Part shown: positions 51,114 to 59,968 of the stretch, piece by piece | How the letters are laid out: each line of letters begins with the position of its first letter | Numbering within the stretch: the first letter of the stretch is position 1 | NCBI RefSeq assembly: GCF_014283215.1 | Contig: NZ_JACOMF010000002.1 | Coordinates: forward strand, 248,001-312,000 | From: Siccirubricoccus deserti | GTDB taxonomy: Bacteria; Pseudomonadota; Alphaproteobacteria; Acetobacterales; Acetobacteraceae | Direction: 5' to 3' | Length of the DNA: 64,000 bases | Program-made: the position numbers and the translations under genes | The notes under the pieces: model-generated | Told to the model about the DNA's origin: nothing | Database searches by the model: none | The model's input: the letters and a program-made list of their open reading frames with translations, nothing else

Positions 51114-52319
51114 ATGCACCGACGCCTGTTGGCCCTCGGCTTCGCCGCGACCCTTGCCCTACCCGTCCTCGCCCAGCAGGCCCCGGTGCCCGCCTGGCAG
51201 CAGAGCCGCTCGGGCAGCACGAATGCCTCGCCGCTGGCGCCTCACCCGCCGAAGCTGACCGCGACGGCGGCCGAGCAGGTGCCGGTCGCGGCGCTCCGCG
51301 TGCCCGCCGGCTTCAAGGTGGAACTGTGGGCCAGCGGCGCCCCCGGCGCGCGGATGATGACGGAAAGCCCGAACGGGACGGTCTTCGTCGGTACCCGCAC
51401 CATCGGCCGGGTCTATGCCATCTCCGAGGAGGGCGGCCAGCGCCGGGTGCGCACCATCGCCTCCCGGCTGACGGACCCCAACGGCGTCGCGCTGCGGGAC
51501 GGCAACCTCTACGTCATCGCCATCAACCGCGTGCTGCGGTTCGACGGCATCGAGGGCAGGCTGGACGCCCCCGGCACGCCGACCGACCTGACCGCCGCCT
51601 TCGGCCTGCCGACCGAGACGCACCACGGCTGGAAATTCGCCGCCTTCGGGCCGGATGGCCGCCTGTATATGAACATCGGCGTGCCCTGCAACATCTGCGA
51701 GTTCAACCGCGACACCCATGCGCTGATCGTCTCCTTCAACCCGGACGACTCCGGCCGGCGAATTGAGGCAAAGGGCATCCGTAACAGCGTCGGCTTCGAC
51801 TGGCATCCGACGACGCGGGAGCTCTGGGCCACCAACAACGGCCGCGACTGGGCCGGCAACGACACGCCGGACGACACGCTGCACCGCATCCGCCAAAGCG
51901 GCGCCGACCAGGGTTTCCCCTATTGCGCCGCCAACTGGCGCGACCCGGCGATCAGCCGCGGCCCGGCGAGCTGTTCGGAGTTCTCAGCGCCGGCGGCGTT
52001 GCTCGGGCCGCATACCGCAGCGCTCGGCATGCGCTTCTACACCGGCACCGCCTTCCCCGAGGCGTATCGCAACCAGATCTTCATCGCCCGCCGTGGCTCC
52101 TGGAACCGGGAGCAACTCTCGGGCTACGACGTGGTGGTGGCCAGGCTGGACGCGAACGGCACGGTCACCGGTGTCGAGCCCTTCATGACCGGGCTGCGGG
52201 ACGAGGCCAAGAATCGCTTCCTCGGCCGTCCGGTGGACGTGCTGGTCCGCGGTGATGGATCGCTGCTGGTCAGCGACGAGCAGAACGGCGCCATCTACCG
52301 CATCACCCACGGAAATTGA
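51114..52319 (+). CDS. PQQ-dependent sugar dehydrogenase (sorbosone dehydrogenase family)
   Basis: The 401-residue protein has a signal peptide (LALGFAATLALPVLAQ) and a six-bladed propeller: VPAGFKVELWASGAPGARMM near 63, LTDPNGVALRDGNLYV near 118, HHGWKFAAFGPDGRLYMNIG near 168 (the His and adjacent residues form the active site), IRNSVGFDWHP near 222, and IARRGSWNREQLSGYDVV near 324. This is the sorbosone/aldose dehydrogenase group that uses PQQ in the periplasm. GGGAGGAG supports the start. A two-heme cytochrome c gene follows two bases later, the likely electron acceptor. Confidence 0.9.
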   Translation: MHRRLLALGFAATLALPVLAQQAPVPAWQQSRSGSTNASPLAPHPPKLTATAAEQVPVAALRVPAGFKVELWASGAPGARMMTESPNGTVFVGTRTIGRVYAISEEGGQRRVRTIASRLTDPNGVALRDGNLYVIAINRVLRFDGIEGRLDAPGTPTDLTAAFGLPTETHHGWKFAAFGPDGRLYMNIGVPCNICEFNRDTHALIVSFNPDDSGRRIEAKGIRNSVGFDWHPTTRELWATNNGRDWAGNDTPDDTLHRIRQSGADQGFPYCAANWRDPAISRGPASCSEFSAPAALLGPHTAALGMRFYTGTAFPEAYRNQIFIARRGSWNREQLSGYDVVVARLDANGTVTGVEPFMTGLRDEAKNRFLGRPVDVLVRGDGSLLVSDEQNGAIYRITHGN

Positions 52320-52321
52320 GG

Positions 52322-52915
52322 ATGGCGCACCGGCTGCCGGCGGCGGCGGCGCTGCTCGCCGCCGTCGCCCTGGCCTCGGCCGGAGCCGCGGCGGGGGATG
52401 CCGGACGCGGCGCGGCGCTGGCGGAGGCGCGCGGCTGCGGCGGCTGCCACGGCCCGCAGGGGGTCTCCGCCATGGAGAACATCCCCTCGCTTGCCGGGCA
52501 TCCGGATGAGTTCATCGCCCTTCAGCTCATCCTGTTCCGCGAGGGGCTGCGCGACGTGCCGCCGATGACCCAGCTCGCCCAAGGGCTGACCGACCAGGAG
52601 GTGGAGGATCTGGCCGCCTTCTACGCTGGGCTGCCCGCTGGCCATGTGGAGCGCCCGCCGCGCGACCCGGCCCGCTACCAGGCCGGGGCGGTGCTGGCCG
52701 AACGGCTGCGCTGCGGCGCCTGCCATCTGGCCGATTTCCGCGGCCGGGCGCAGATGCCGCGGCTGACCGGGCAGCGGGAGGACTACCTGGCCCATGCCCT
52801 GGCCGAGTACCGCGACGGCACGCGGCGCGGGACCGACACCAACATGAATGCGGTGATGTTCGGCGTGACGGATGCCGAGATCGCCGCGCTGGCGCATTTC
52901 ATGGCGCAGCAGTAG
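52322..52915 (+). CDS. Di-heme cytochrome c (c4-like)
   Basis: The 197-residue exported protein has a signal peptide (AAAALLAAVALASAGAAAG) and two cytochrome c domains with CGGCH near residue 39 and CGACH near 126. Distal methionines are probably in ENIPSLAGHP/PPMTQLA and NMNAVMFG. It would carry electrons from the PQQ dehydrogenase encoded just upstream, whose stop is two bases before this ATG. Cytochromes of this kind pass electrons to terminal oxidases. Confidence 0.92.
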   Translation: MAHRLPAAAALLAAVALASAGAAAGDAGRGAALAEARGCGGCHGPQGVSAMENIPSLAGHPDEFIALQLILFREGLRDVPPMTQLAQGLTDQEVEDLAAFYAGLPAGHVERPPRDPARYQAGAVLAERLRCGACHLADFRGRAQMPRLTGQREDYLAHALAEYRDGTRRGTDTNMNAVMFGVTDAEIAALAHFMAQQ

Positions 52916-53004
52916 CCGGCGGATCGGCAGCGCCTTCCCCCGGCAGGGGCTGGGGGCAGCACCCCACTCTCGCTCCGCCCCCTCTGCCGTGATACCCCGG
53001 CCCG

Positions 53005-53727
53005 ATGAACCGCCCTTCCGGCCGCGCGCCCGATCTGCTGCGCACCGTCTCCCTCGAACCCGGCGTCTCCCGCCATGCTGAGGGGTCCTGCCTCATCCGC
53101 ATGGGTGATACCGAGGTGCTCTGCACCGCCAGCGTGGAGGGCCGCGTGCCGCCCTTCCTGCGCGGCCAGGGCCAGGGCTGGGTCACCGCCGAATACGGCA
53201 TGCTGCCCCGCGCCACCCACACCCGCGGTGACCGCGAGGCGGCGCGCGGCAAGCAATCCGGCCGGACCCAGGAGATCCAGCGGCTGATCGGCCGCAGCCT
53301 GCGCGCCGTGACTGACCTGAAGGCGATGGGCGAGATGACCATCACCCTCGATTGCGACGTGCTCTCGGCCGATGGCGGCACCCGCTGCGCCAGCATCACC
53401 GGCGCCTGGGTGGCGCTGCACCTGGCCTTCCGCCACTGCATGAAGATGAACGTCATGGCCAGCATGCCGCTGCGCGACCATGTGGCGGCGGTGTCCTGCG
53501 GCATCTGGCAGGGCGTGCCGGTGCTCGACCTCGACTATGCCGAGGACAGCAAGGCGCAGACCGATGCGAATTTCGTCATGACCGGAAACGGCGGCCTCGT
53601 GGAGGTGCAGGGCACCGCTGAGGGCGAGCCCTTCTCCGAGGCCGAGCTGCTGGCACTGCTGAAGTTGGCGCGCCACGGCACGGCGGAGCTGTTACGCCGC
53701 CAGCGCACGGCCTGCGGGCTGGGCTGA
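53005..53727 (+). CDS. rph: Ribonuclease PH
   Basis: A 240-residue phosphorolytic 3'-5' exoribonuclease that trims tRNA 3' ends. [20 protein letters not shown] near residue 31, [10 protein letters not shown] near 69, [10 protein letters not shown] near 93, [20 protein letters not shown] near 112 and [10 protein letters not shown] near 176 are family signatures. It overlaps rdgB by one base, the usual alphaproteobacterial pair. Confidence 0.97.
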   Translation: MNRPSGRAPDLLRTVSLEPGVSRHAEGSCLIRMGDTEVLCTASVEGRVPPFLRGQGQGWVTAEYGMLPRATHTRGDREAARGKQSGRTQEIQRLIGRSLRAVTDLKAMGEMTITLDCDVLSADGGTRCASITGAWVALHLAFRHCMKMNVMASMPLRDHVAAVSCGIWQGVPVLDLDYAEDSKAQTDANFVMTGNGGLVEVQGTAEGEPFSEAELLALLKLARHGTAELLRRQRTACGLG

Positions 53728-54350
53728 TGCCGTCGTCTGCCTCACCCCGGCGGCTGGCCCCTGGCCGGCTGGTGCTGGCCAGCCACAATCAGGGCAAGCT
53801 CCGGGAGGTGGCGGCGCTGGTCACGCCCTACGGCATGGAGATCGTCTCGGTTGCCGCCCTCGGCCTGCCGGAGCCGGCGGAGACCGAGAACAGTTTCCTC
53901 GGCAACGCCCGGATCAAGGCGCTGGCCGCGTCCCGCGGCACCGGCCTGCCGGCGCTGGCCGACGACAGCGGTTTCTCGGTCGCGGCACTCGGCGGCGACC
54001 CGGGGGTGCGCACCGCCGATTGGGCGGAGCTGCCGGGTGGCGGCCGCGACTACGTCATGGCGATGGCGAAGGTTGCCGCCCTGGCTGCGCCGCATGCGGA
54101 CCGCACCGCCTGGTTCACCTGCGCCCTGGTCCTTGCCTGGCCGGACGGCCACACCGAGGGGTTCGAGGGCAAGGTGCACGGGACCTGGGTGCATCCGCCG
54201 CGCGGAACGCGGGGCTTCGGCTACGACCCGATGTTCGTGCCGGAAGGTGCCACCGAGACCTTCGGCGAGATGGATCCGGTGGCCAAGCACGCCATCAGCC
54301 ATCGCGCCCGGGCCTTCGCCCTGCTGGCCGCGGCCTGCCTGCCGGGATAG
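53727..54350 (+). CDS. rdgB: XTP/dITP diphosphatase (HAM1 family)
   Basis: The 207-residue house-cleaning enzyme hydrolyses dITP, XTP and related damaged nucleotides to monophosphates. [14 protein letters not shown] near residue 14 binds the triphosphate, [14 protein letters not shown] near 52, [20 protein letters not shown] near 74 holds the metal-binding aspartates, and [13 protein letters not shown] near 164 the base specificity loop. The ATG overlaps the rph stop (TGATG). Confidence 0.97.
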   Translation: MPSSASPRRLAPGRLVLASHNQGKLREVAALVTPYGMEIVSVAALGLPEPAETENSFLGNARIKALAASRGTGLPALADDSGFSVAALGGDPGVRTADWAELPGGGRDYVMAMAKVAALAAPHADRTAWFTCALVLAWPDGHTEGFEGKVHGTWVHPPRGTRGFGYDPMFVPEGATETFGEMDPVAKHAISHRARAFALLAAACLPG

Positions 54351-54376
54351 GCCCGCCCCCGGCAGACGGGCCCGGC

Positions 54377-55153
54377 TCAGGACCGGACGGCTTCAGCCGC
54401 CGGGGTATGTGCCTTCAGCCCGTGCGAGGTCAGCCAGTCCCAGCCTTCCTCCGGCTCGTCCACCAGGCCGAACAGCGAAAGGTCCGCCGCATCCACCATG
54501 CCATGGCGGACCAGCGCCTCGAAATTCACCACCTCGCGCCAGTAGTCGCGGCCGAACAGCACCACCGCGACCGGCGGGGCCTTCCGGGTTTGCAGCAGGG
54601 TCAGGATCTCGAACAACTCGTCCAGCGTACCGAAGCCGCCGGGGAAGACGGCCAGCGCATTGGCGCGCATCGCCAGGTGCATCTTGCGCATGGCGAAGTA
54701 GTGGAAGCGGAAGGTCAGCGCGGGGGTCGAATAGGCATTCGGCCCCTGTTCCCTCGGCAGGGAGATGTTGAAGCCGATGGAGGGCGCGCCGGCATCGGCA
54801 GCGCCGCGGTTAGCCGCCTCCATGATGCCCGGCCCGCCGCCGGTGGCGATGACGTTGTCGCGCAGCTTGCCCTGCGGCGCCAGCGCTCCGCCGCGCTCCG
54901 AGACGATGCGGGCGAACTGCCGCGCCGTGGCGTACCAGCGGGCGAGCGGGTCGGCCGCCGCCTGCTCCGGCGCCGGGATGCGGGCGCTGCCGAACACCAC
55001 CACGGTGGAGCGGACGCCCCAGTCGCGCAGCGCCAGCTCCGCCTTCGAGTATTCCAGGGCGAAGCGCAGCGGCCGCATCTCGTCGCGCAGGAGGAACTCG
55101 GTATCCTTGAACGGAAGCCTGTAGCTTGGAGAATTGCGTTGCGCGTCATTCAT
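54377..55153 (-). CDS. LOG-family protein (lysine-decarboxylase-like nucleotide hydrolase)
   Basis: The 258-residue Rossmann-fold protein has GGGPGIMEAANRGAADAG near residue 106 and PGGFGTLDELFEILTLLQT near 172, the two signatures of the LOG/YpsC group (PGGxGTxxE). Plant LOG enzymes release cytokinin bases; bacterial ones cleave nucleotide 5'-monophosphates or have unknown substrates. The N-terminal extension (about 45 residues) is typical of the longer type. ATG 55153 is preferred over a TTG at 55201. It converges with rdgB. Confidence 0.88.
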   Translation of the reverse strand: MNDAQRNSPSYRLPFKDTEFLLRDEMRPLRFALEYSKAELALRDWGVRSTVVVFGSARIPAPEQAAADPLARWYATARQFARIVSERGGALAPQGKLRDNVIATGGGPGIMEAANRGAADAGAPSIGFNISLPREQGPNAYSTPALTFRFHYFAMRKMHLAMRANALAVFPGGFGTLDELFEILTLLQTRKAPPVAVVLFGRDYWREVVNFEALVRHGMVDAADLSLFGLVDEPEEGWDWLTSHGLKAHTPAAEAVRS

Positions 55154-55294
55154 GAACGGGGAGCCTACTGATGGAGTGAGGACTTTTGGACCGCTTTCCA
55201 AGCCATGAATTGAACTGAACTTAACGATATCTGTCGCCGCGAAAGAGGTTCGCCGCCAACGCGAATTCGACTTGGTGCAGCTGCAATCTCGAGG

Positions 55295-55879
55295 ATGTCA
55301 CGCGTGCACGCGACCGACAGCAAGGTCCATCCCGGCGCGGCGCTGCCGCCGACTCCCGCCACAGAACGTACCCTGGCCCGGCTTATCTTCGCCAGCCGCT
55401 GGCTGCAGGCGCCGCTCTATGTCGGGCTCATCATCGCCCAGGGCGTTTATGTCGTGCTCTTCGCCAAGGAGCTGTGGCATCTGGTGATGTCGCTGACCCA
55501 TGCGGCGGATGAGAGTCGCATCATACTGACGGTGCTGGCGCTGATCGACGTGGTGATGATCTCCAACCTGCTGATCATGGTGATCGTCGGCGGCTACGAG
55601 ACCTTCGTCGCCAAGCTGGGGCTGGAAAGCCATTCGGACCGGCCGGACTGGCTGAGCCACACCAAAGAGAACACGATGAAGATCAAGCTCTCGCTGGCGC
55701 TGATCGGCATCTCCTCGATCAGCCTGCTGAAGTCCTTCATCGACGCGGCGAACCAGTCCCAGGAAACGCTGATGTGGCAATCGATCATCCACGTCATCTT
55801 TCTTGTCTCCTCCATCGCCATCGCCTTCACCGTCTGGTTGTCGAACAAGGCGACGCAGGTCGGCCACGAAAAGCACTGA
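55295..55879 (+). CDS. YqhA (UPF0114) membrane protein
   Basis: The 194-residue protein has four membrane segments: APLYVGLIIAQGVYVVLFAK, TVLALIDVVMISNLLIMVIV, KIKLSLALIGISSISLLKSF and IIHVIFLVSSIAIAFTVWLS. SRWLQAPLY near residue 34 and GYETFVAKLGL near 101 are family signatures. Function unknown, although broad conservation suggests a basic membrane role. Start 55295 gives about 30 polar residues before the first helix; no strong ribosome site is seen. Confidence 0.9.
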   Translation: MSRVHATDSKVHPGAALPPTPATERTLARLIFASRWLQAPLYVGLIIAQGVYVVLFAKELWHLVMSLTHAADESRIILTVLALIDVVMISNLLIMVIVGGYETFVAKLGLESHSDRPDWLSHTKENTMKIKLSLALIGISSISLLKSFIDAANQSQETLMWQSIIHVIFLVSSIAIAFTVWLSNKATQVGHEKH

Positions 55880-55994
55880 AGGCGGCGCGCCGGCGTAGGC
55901 CCGGCGGCGTCCGGCACTTCCCCGCTCACTCCCTCGGACGCCTCGACACCGGTGCCGCCCAGCCGGCACACTGCGCGCCACAGGGGAGAGCGCC

Positions 55995-56705
55995 ATGAAC
56001 CAGGACACCCGCCAGAAGCTGCTCGCGGTCAGCACCGCGACCTTGACCACCGTGCTGTTCAAGCGAGGCTTCCGGAACTGCTTCCTGCAAGGGCCGCGGC
56101 TGATCAACCCGGCCGCGCCGCGCATGGTCGGCCCGGCCTTCACCCTGCGCTACATCCCGGCGCGGGAGGATCTGGACACGCTGGACGCCTTCCTCGACCC
56201 TGCCCATCCGCAGCGGAAGGGGGTGGAGGAATGCCCGCCCGGCTGCGTCTTCGTCGTCGACAGCCGTGGCGACCCGAAGGCCGCCAGCGCCGGCGGCATC
56301 CTGCTGACCCGGCTGATGGCCCGCGGTGTCGCCGGCGCGGTCACCGACGGCGGCTTCCGTGACACGCCGGACTTGGCGGTGATGCCCTGGCCGACCTATC
56401 ACGCGGCGCCGAGCGCCCCGACCAATCTCATCCGCCATCATGCCGTGGACACCAACCTGCCGATCGGCTGCGGCGAGGTGCCGGTCTACCCCGGCGACAT
56501 CATGGTGGGTGATGGCGAGGGGGTGGTCTGTATCCCTGCCCACCTGGCCGATGCGGTGGCGGCCGAGGGTTTCGAGCAGACGGTGGTCGAGGATTTCGTG
56601 CAGGAACGGGTGGCGGCGGGCCACAGCATCCGCGGCCTCTACCCGATGACCGACCCGGTGAACCGGGAACTGCTGGCAGCCTGGCGCAAGGAGCGGGGGC
56701 GGTAG
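55995..56705 (+). CDS. RraA-like family protein
   Basis: The 236-residue protein has the RraA/HMG-aldolase fold: VSTATLTTVLFKRGFRN near residue 12, GPAFTLRYIPAREDL near 45, GDPKAASAGGILLTRLMARGVAG near 91, and AVTDGGFRDTPDL near 115 with the conserved Arg/Asp. NLPIGCGEVPVYPGDIMVGDGEGVVCIP near 153 holds the metal-site region. Relatives either bind RNase E or are 4-hydroxy-4-methyl-2-oxoglutarate aldolases; the longer length and catabolic company point to an aldolase or unknown enzyme. Stands alone. Confidence 0.88.
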   Translation: MNQDTRQKLLAVSTATLTTVLFKRGFRNCFLQGPRLINPAAPRMVGPAFTLRYIPAREDLDTLDAFLDPAHPQRKGVEECPPGCVFVVDSRGDPKAASAGGILLTRLMARGVAGAVTDGGFRDTPDLAVMPWPTYHAAPSAPTNLIRHHAVDTNLPIGCGEVPVYPGDIMVGDGEGVVCIPAHLADAVAAEGFEQTVVEDFVQERVAAGHSIRGLYPMTDPVNRELLAAWRKERGR

Positions 56706-57239
56706 GGCGAACGCTGCTCGGGATACCATTACCGGGCAGCGAAATTCGCTTTGCGGGTGCGAGTCTGGCGCGCAGGCCGATATCCATCCCGTCTGCACCG
56801 CGCGCCTCTCCCCGATTTGCCGCCGCGCCCTCCGGAACAGGGCCGATAACCCGTTCCGGCTGGTTGATCCCGGGCACGACCGGCCCCTGATGCGGCTTGC
56901 CGGTCAATCGGGTCGGCCTGGGCGACGATCCCATCGGTGTTTTGATCAGGGGGCTGGTGGCCTCGGTCTCGGCGCGGGTTCCGGCATCGGCCAGGCCGCC
57001 GCCGTCGCCACGCCCATCCTCGACGCGCTACCCATCCCGGTCTCGGGCGAGAAGGCGAGAATGCTGCAGGTGCGGGACTTGGCCGCCGCGGTAGCGGTTG
57101 CGCGTTCACTGGCCGCCGAACCGCGCGCGGCGGCGGAGCAGGGGCCCTGCCGCCGCAGCCCGGCCCGATGCGAATTCTCTTGTATCCGCCTGAATGGTAT
57201 ACAAATATCGGGCCCAGAACGAGATTGGGAGGGAGGGCA
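56706..57239. other. Gene-free stretch with possible decayed coding sequence
   Basis: These 534 bp hold no gene I can support. A plus-strand frame near 56965-57120 (GIGQAAAVATPILDALPIPV, then ARMLQVRDLAAAVAVARSLA) reads like a C-terminal alpha/beta fragment, perhaps of an Asp/Glu racemase type, but has no start and no continuation. Near the 3' end, TTGTAT (57180-57185) and ATACAA (57199-57204) form an inverted repeat before the GFA gene, which may be a regulator site. Confidence 0.35.
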
Positions 57240-57668
57240 ATGGCCGGTTCTTATCCTGGAAGCTGCTTCTGCGGGGCCGTTGAGATCCGCGTCACCGGCA
57301 CGCCGGAAGTCATGGGCTACTGCCATTGCCGCTCCTGCCGTTCCTGGTCCGGCGGCCCGGTGAACGCCTTCAGCCTCTGGCAGCCGGAGGCGGTCGAGGT
57401 GGTGAAGGGCGCCGAGCACCTCGCCACCTACCACAAGACGCCGATGACCGGGCGGCAGTATTGCCGGCTCTGCGGCGGCCACCTGATGGCGGTGCATCCG
57501 TCGCTGAAGATGGTCGATGTCTTCGCCGCCACCCTGCCGACGTTCCCCTTCGTGCCGGCGGTGCATGTGAACTACGCCGAGACCGTGCTGCCGATGCGCG
57601 ACGGGCTGCCGAAGCTGAAGGATTTCCCGGCCGAGGCCGGCGGCTCCGGCGAGACGGTCCCGGAGTAG
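57240..57668 (+). CDS. GFA-family (CENP-V/Gfa fold) protein
   Basis: The 142-residue protein has the zinc-binding Cys pattern of this family: SCFCGAVEIRV near residue 8, GYCHCRSCRSWSG near 26, and QYCRLCGGHLMAVHP near 73. The fold was first seen in Gfa, proposed to bind glutathione and formaldehyde; most members have unknown function. GGGAGGGAGG before ATG 57240 is a strong ribosome site, suggesting good translation. It is 14 bp from a convergent Bug gene end. Confidence 0.9.
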   Translation: MAGSYPGSCFCGAVEIRVTGTPEVMGYCHCRSCRSWSGGPVNAFSLWQPEAVEVVKGAEHLATYHKTPMTGRQYCRLCGGHLMAVHPSLKMVDVFAATLPTFPFVPAVHVNYAETVLPMRDGLPKLKDFPAEAGGSGETVPE

Positions 57669-57681
57669 CCGGACCGGCCGC

Positions 57682-58677
57682 CTACTCCGCCCGGATGTTG
57701 TTGGCCCGCACCACCTCGCCCCAGCGGGCGTGGTCGGTGCGCATGATCTGCGCCAGCTGTTCCGGTGTGCCCCCGCCCGGCTCGTCGCCGCGGCTGGTGA
57801 TGCGCTCGCGGATGGTGGCGTCCTGGCTGGCCGTGTTCACTGCGGCATTGGCGCGGGTTACGATCGCCTCCGGCAGGCCCCTCGGGCCGAACAGCCCGAT
57901 CCAGGCCTGCACCTCGAAATCCGGCAGCCCCTGCTCCTTGCCCACGGGAATGTCGGCGAAGGCCGGGATTCGCTCAGCGCTGGTCGCCAATATGCCGCGC
58001 AACTGGCCGGCCTGGAGGAAGGGGGCGACCACGCTGGCGCCATCGAACATCGCGCTGAACCGGTTGGCGATGAAATCCTGCATCGCCGGGCCGCTGCCGC
58101 GATACGGCACATGTGTCATCTCCGGCAGGCCGGCACGGGCGCGGAACAGCTCCATCGCCACATGCGAGAGGCTGCCGGCGCTGGCCGAGCCGTAATCCAC
58201 CCCCTGCTGCTGGGTCTTCGCCCAGGTGACGAACTCCCCCACGGTCCTCGCCGGCACCGAGGGATGCACGCAGAGGATCAGCCCGCTGGTCAGCATCATC
58301 CCGATCGGCGTCAGGTCGAGCGGGTTGAAGCTCATGCTCGGCATGGTGTGCGGGTTGATGACCAGCGGATTGGCGTTGCCGACCAGCAGCGTGTAGCCGT
58401 CCGGCCGTGCCCGCAGCACCTGCTCGGTCCCGAGGTTGCCGCCGGCGCCGCCCCGGTTGTCGATGACCACGGCCTGGCCGAGTGCTGCCTGCAGGCCGGG
58501 TTGCAGGATGCGCGCGGCGAAGTCGGTCTGGCCGCCGGGCGGAAAGCCGACGACCAGGGTAACCGGCCGCGCCGGCCAGGCCGGCTGGGCGAGCGCCGGC
58601 GCCGCGAGCCCGGCGGCGCCGAGGGCAAGCGCGGCACGGCGCGGAAGCGGCCGCTGGCCAAGGTGGTCGCTGGTCAT
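57682..58677 (-). CDS. Bug-family TTT substrate-binding protein
   Basis: The 331-residue receptor has a signal with an RR pair (PLPRRAALALGAAGLAAPAL) and WPARPVTLVVGFPPGGQTDFAAR, the Bug ligand loop. IDNRGGAGGNLGTEQVLRAR, VDYGSASAGSLSHVAMELF and HVPYRGSGPAMQDFIAN follow. It is not close to the receptors at 22.8 and 26.1 kb. It diverges from another Bug gene at 58907, with 229 bp between that should hold both promoters. No permease nearby. Confidence 0.93.
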   Translation of the reverse strand: MTSDHLGQRPLPRRAALALGAAGLAAPALAQPAWPARPVTLVVGFPPGGQTDFAARILQPGLQAALGQAVVIDNRGGAGGNLGTEQVLRARPDGYTLLVGNANPLVINPHTMPSMSFNPLDLTPIGMMLTSGLILCVHPSVPARTVGEFVTWAKTQQQGVDYGSASAGSLSHVAMELFRARAGLPEMTHVPYRGSGPAMQDFIANRFSAMFDGASVVAPFLQAGQLRGILATSAERIPAFADIPVGKEQGLPDFEVQAWIGLFGPRGLPEAIVTRANAAVNTASQDATIRERITSRGDEPGGGTPEQLAQIMRTDHARWGEVVRANNIRAE

Positions 58678-58906
58678 CGCTGACGTTCCTTCCGCCGCGG
58701 CCGAAGGGGCCGCGGCTGGGGCGGAAGCCGGCAGACCCGAAGAGGTTTCGCCGGATCGCCGCGCCAGGCGCCAATACCTCGCGAGAGCGGCGGCCCACCG
58801 GCCACCGCGGCGCCTTCGCCACCAGCGTCAATCCATTCCGCAGGGTTTGCGCGGCGTTGCGGCACTGGCGCAGACTGGCCGCAAGAAAACACCCGGAGGA
58901 GTCGCC

Positions 58907-59860
58907 ATGCCCATCGCCCGCCGCACCGCCCTGGCCCTGCATGCGCTGCTGCTCGCCTCCGGCGCCCGCGCCCAGGCCTTCCCGAACCGGCCGGTGCGGC
59001 TGATCGTCCCCTATACCCCCGGGGGCGTCTCCGACATCACCGCCCGGCTGATGGCCGAGCCGCTGGCCGCCGCCTGGGGCCAAGCGGTGCCGGTGGAGAA
59101 CCGCGCCGGCGCCGATGGGGTGATCGGCACCGAGGCGCTGGCCCGCAGCGCGCCGGACGGCCACACGCTGGCGCTGGTCTCGGTCGGGCATCCGGTGAAC
59201 GCCGCCTACTACAAGTTGCCCTACGACACGATGCGCGACTTCAGCTTCGTCACCCAGACCACCTCCACCCCGCTGGTGCTCTGCGCCGCGAAGGGCTTCG
59301 GGCCGAACACCCCGGCGGAGCTGGTGGCGCATGCGAAGAAGAACCCCGGCGTCACCTTCGCCGGAACCGGCGGCGTGGTGCGGCTGGCGCCGGTGCTGTT
59401 CGGCCAGCTCACTGGGGCCGAGCTGACCTATGTGCCCTATCGCGGCAGCACCGCGGCGCATCCCGACCTGATGGCCGGCCGCGTCGACATCATGTTCGAC
59501 ACCGTGCCAGCCGCCCTGTCGCACATCCAGTCAGGCGCGCTGAAGGCGCTGGCGACGACGGGGGCGAAGCGGGCGCCGCAGCTGCCCGATGTGCCGACCA
59601 TCGGCGAGGCCTTCCTGCCGGGCTTCGAGGCCTCGACCTGGGGCATGGTGATCGCCCCAGCCGGCCTTCCCGCGCCGGTGCTGGCGAAGCTGAACGCCGA
59701 TTGCATCGCCGCGCTCCGGCGGCCGGATGTGATCGGCCGCCATCGCGCCCTCGGCGCCGAGATCGTCACCTCCACGCCGGAGGCGATGCGTGAATTCTGC
59801 CAGGCGGAGCTGACCAAATGGGGCGAGGCGGCGAGAAAGGCGGGCATCGTGCCGCAATAA
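58907..59860 (+). CDS. Bug-family TTT substrate-binding protein
   Basis: The 317-residue receptor has a signal peptide (LALHALLLASGARAQA) followed by FPNRPVRLIVPYTPGGVSD. VENRAGADGVIGTEALARSA, VTFAGTGGVVRLAPVLFGQL, YVPYRGSTAAHPDLMAGRVD and FDTVPAALSHIQSGALKALA are Bug signatures. GGAGGAG before ATG 58907 is a good ribosome site. It diverges from the receptor at 57682. Ligand not known. Confidence 0.94.
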   Translation: MPIARRTALALHALLLASGARAQAFPNRPVRLIVPYTPGGVSDITARLMAEPLAAAWGQAVPVENRAGADGVIGTEALARSAPDGHTLALVSVGHPVNAAYYKLPYDTMRDFSFVTQTTSTPLVLCAAKGFGPNTPAELVAHAKKNPGVTFAGTGGVVRLAPVLFGQLTGAELTYVPYRGSTAAHPDLMAGRVDIMFDTVPAALSHIQSGALKALATTGAKRAPQLPDVPTIGEAFLPGFEASTWGMVIAPAGLPAPVLAKLNADCIAALRRPDVIGRHRALGAEIVTSTPEAMREFCQAELTKWGEAARKAGIVPQ

Positions 59861-59968
59861 AGCGGATCGCGGAGGGGGATACGCCTGGCAGCGTGAAGCC
59901 GCTCTGGCAGATTGGGAGCAAGGCTCCCTCCCACTGATCGTGCGCGTGTTCCTGGCTTGATGCCTGCG

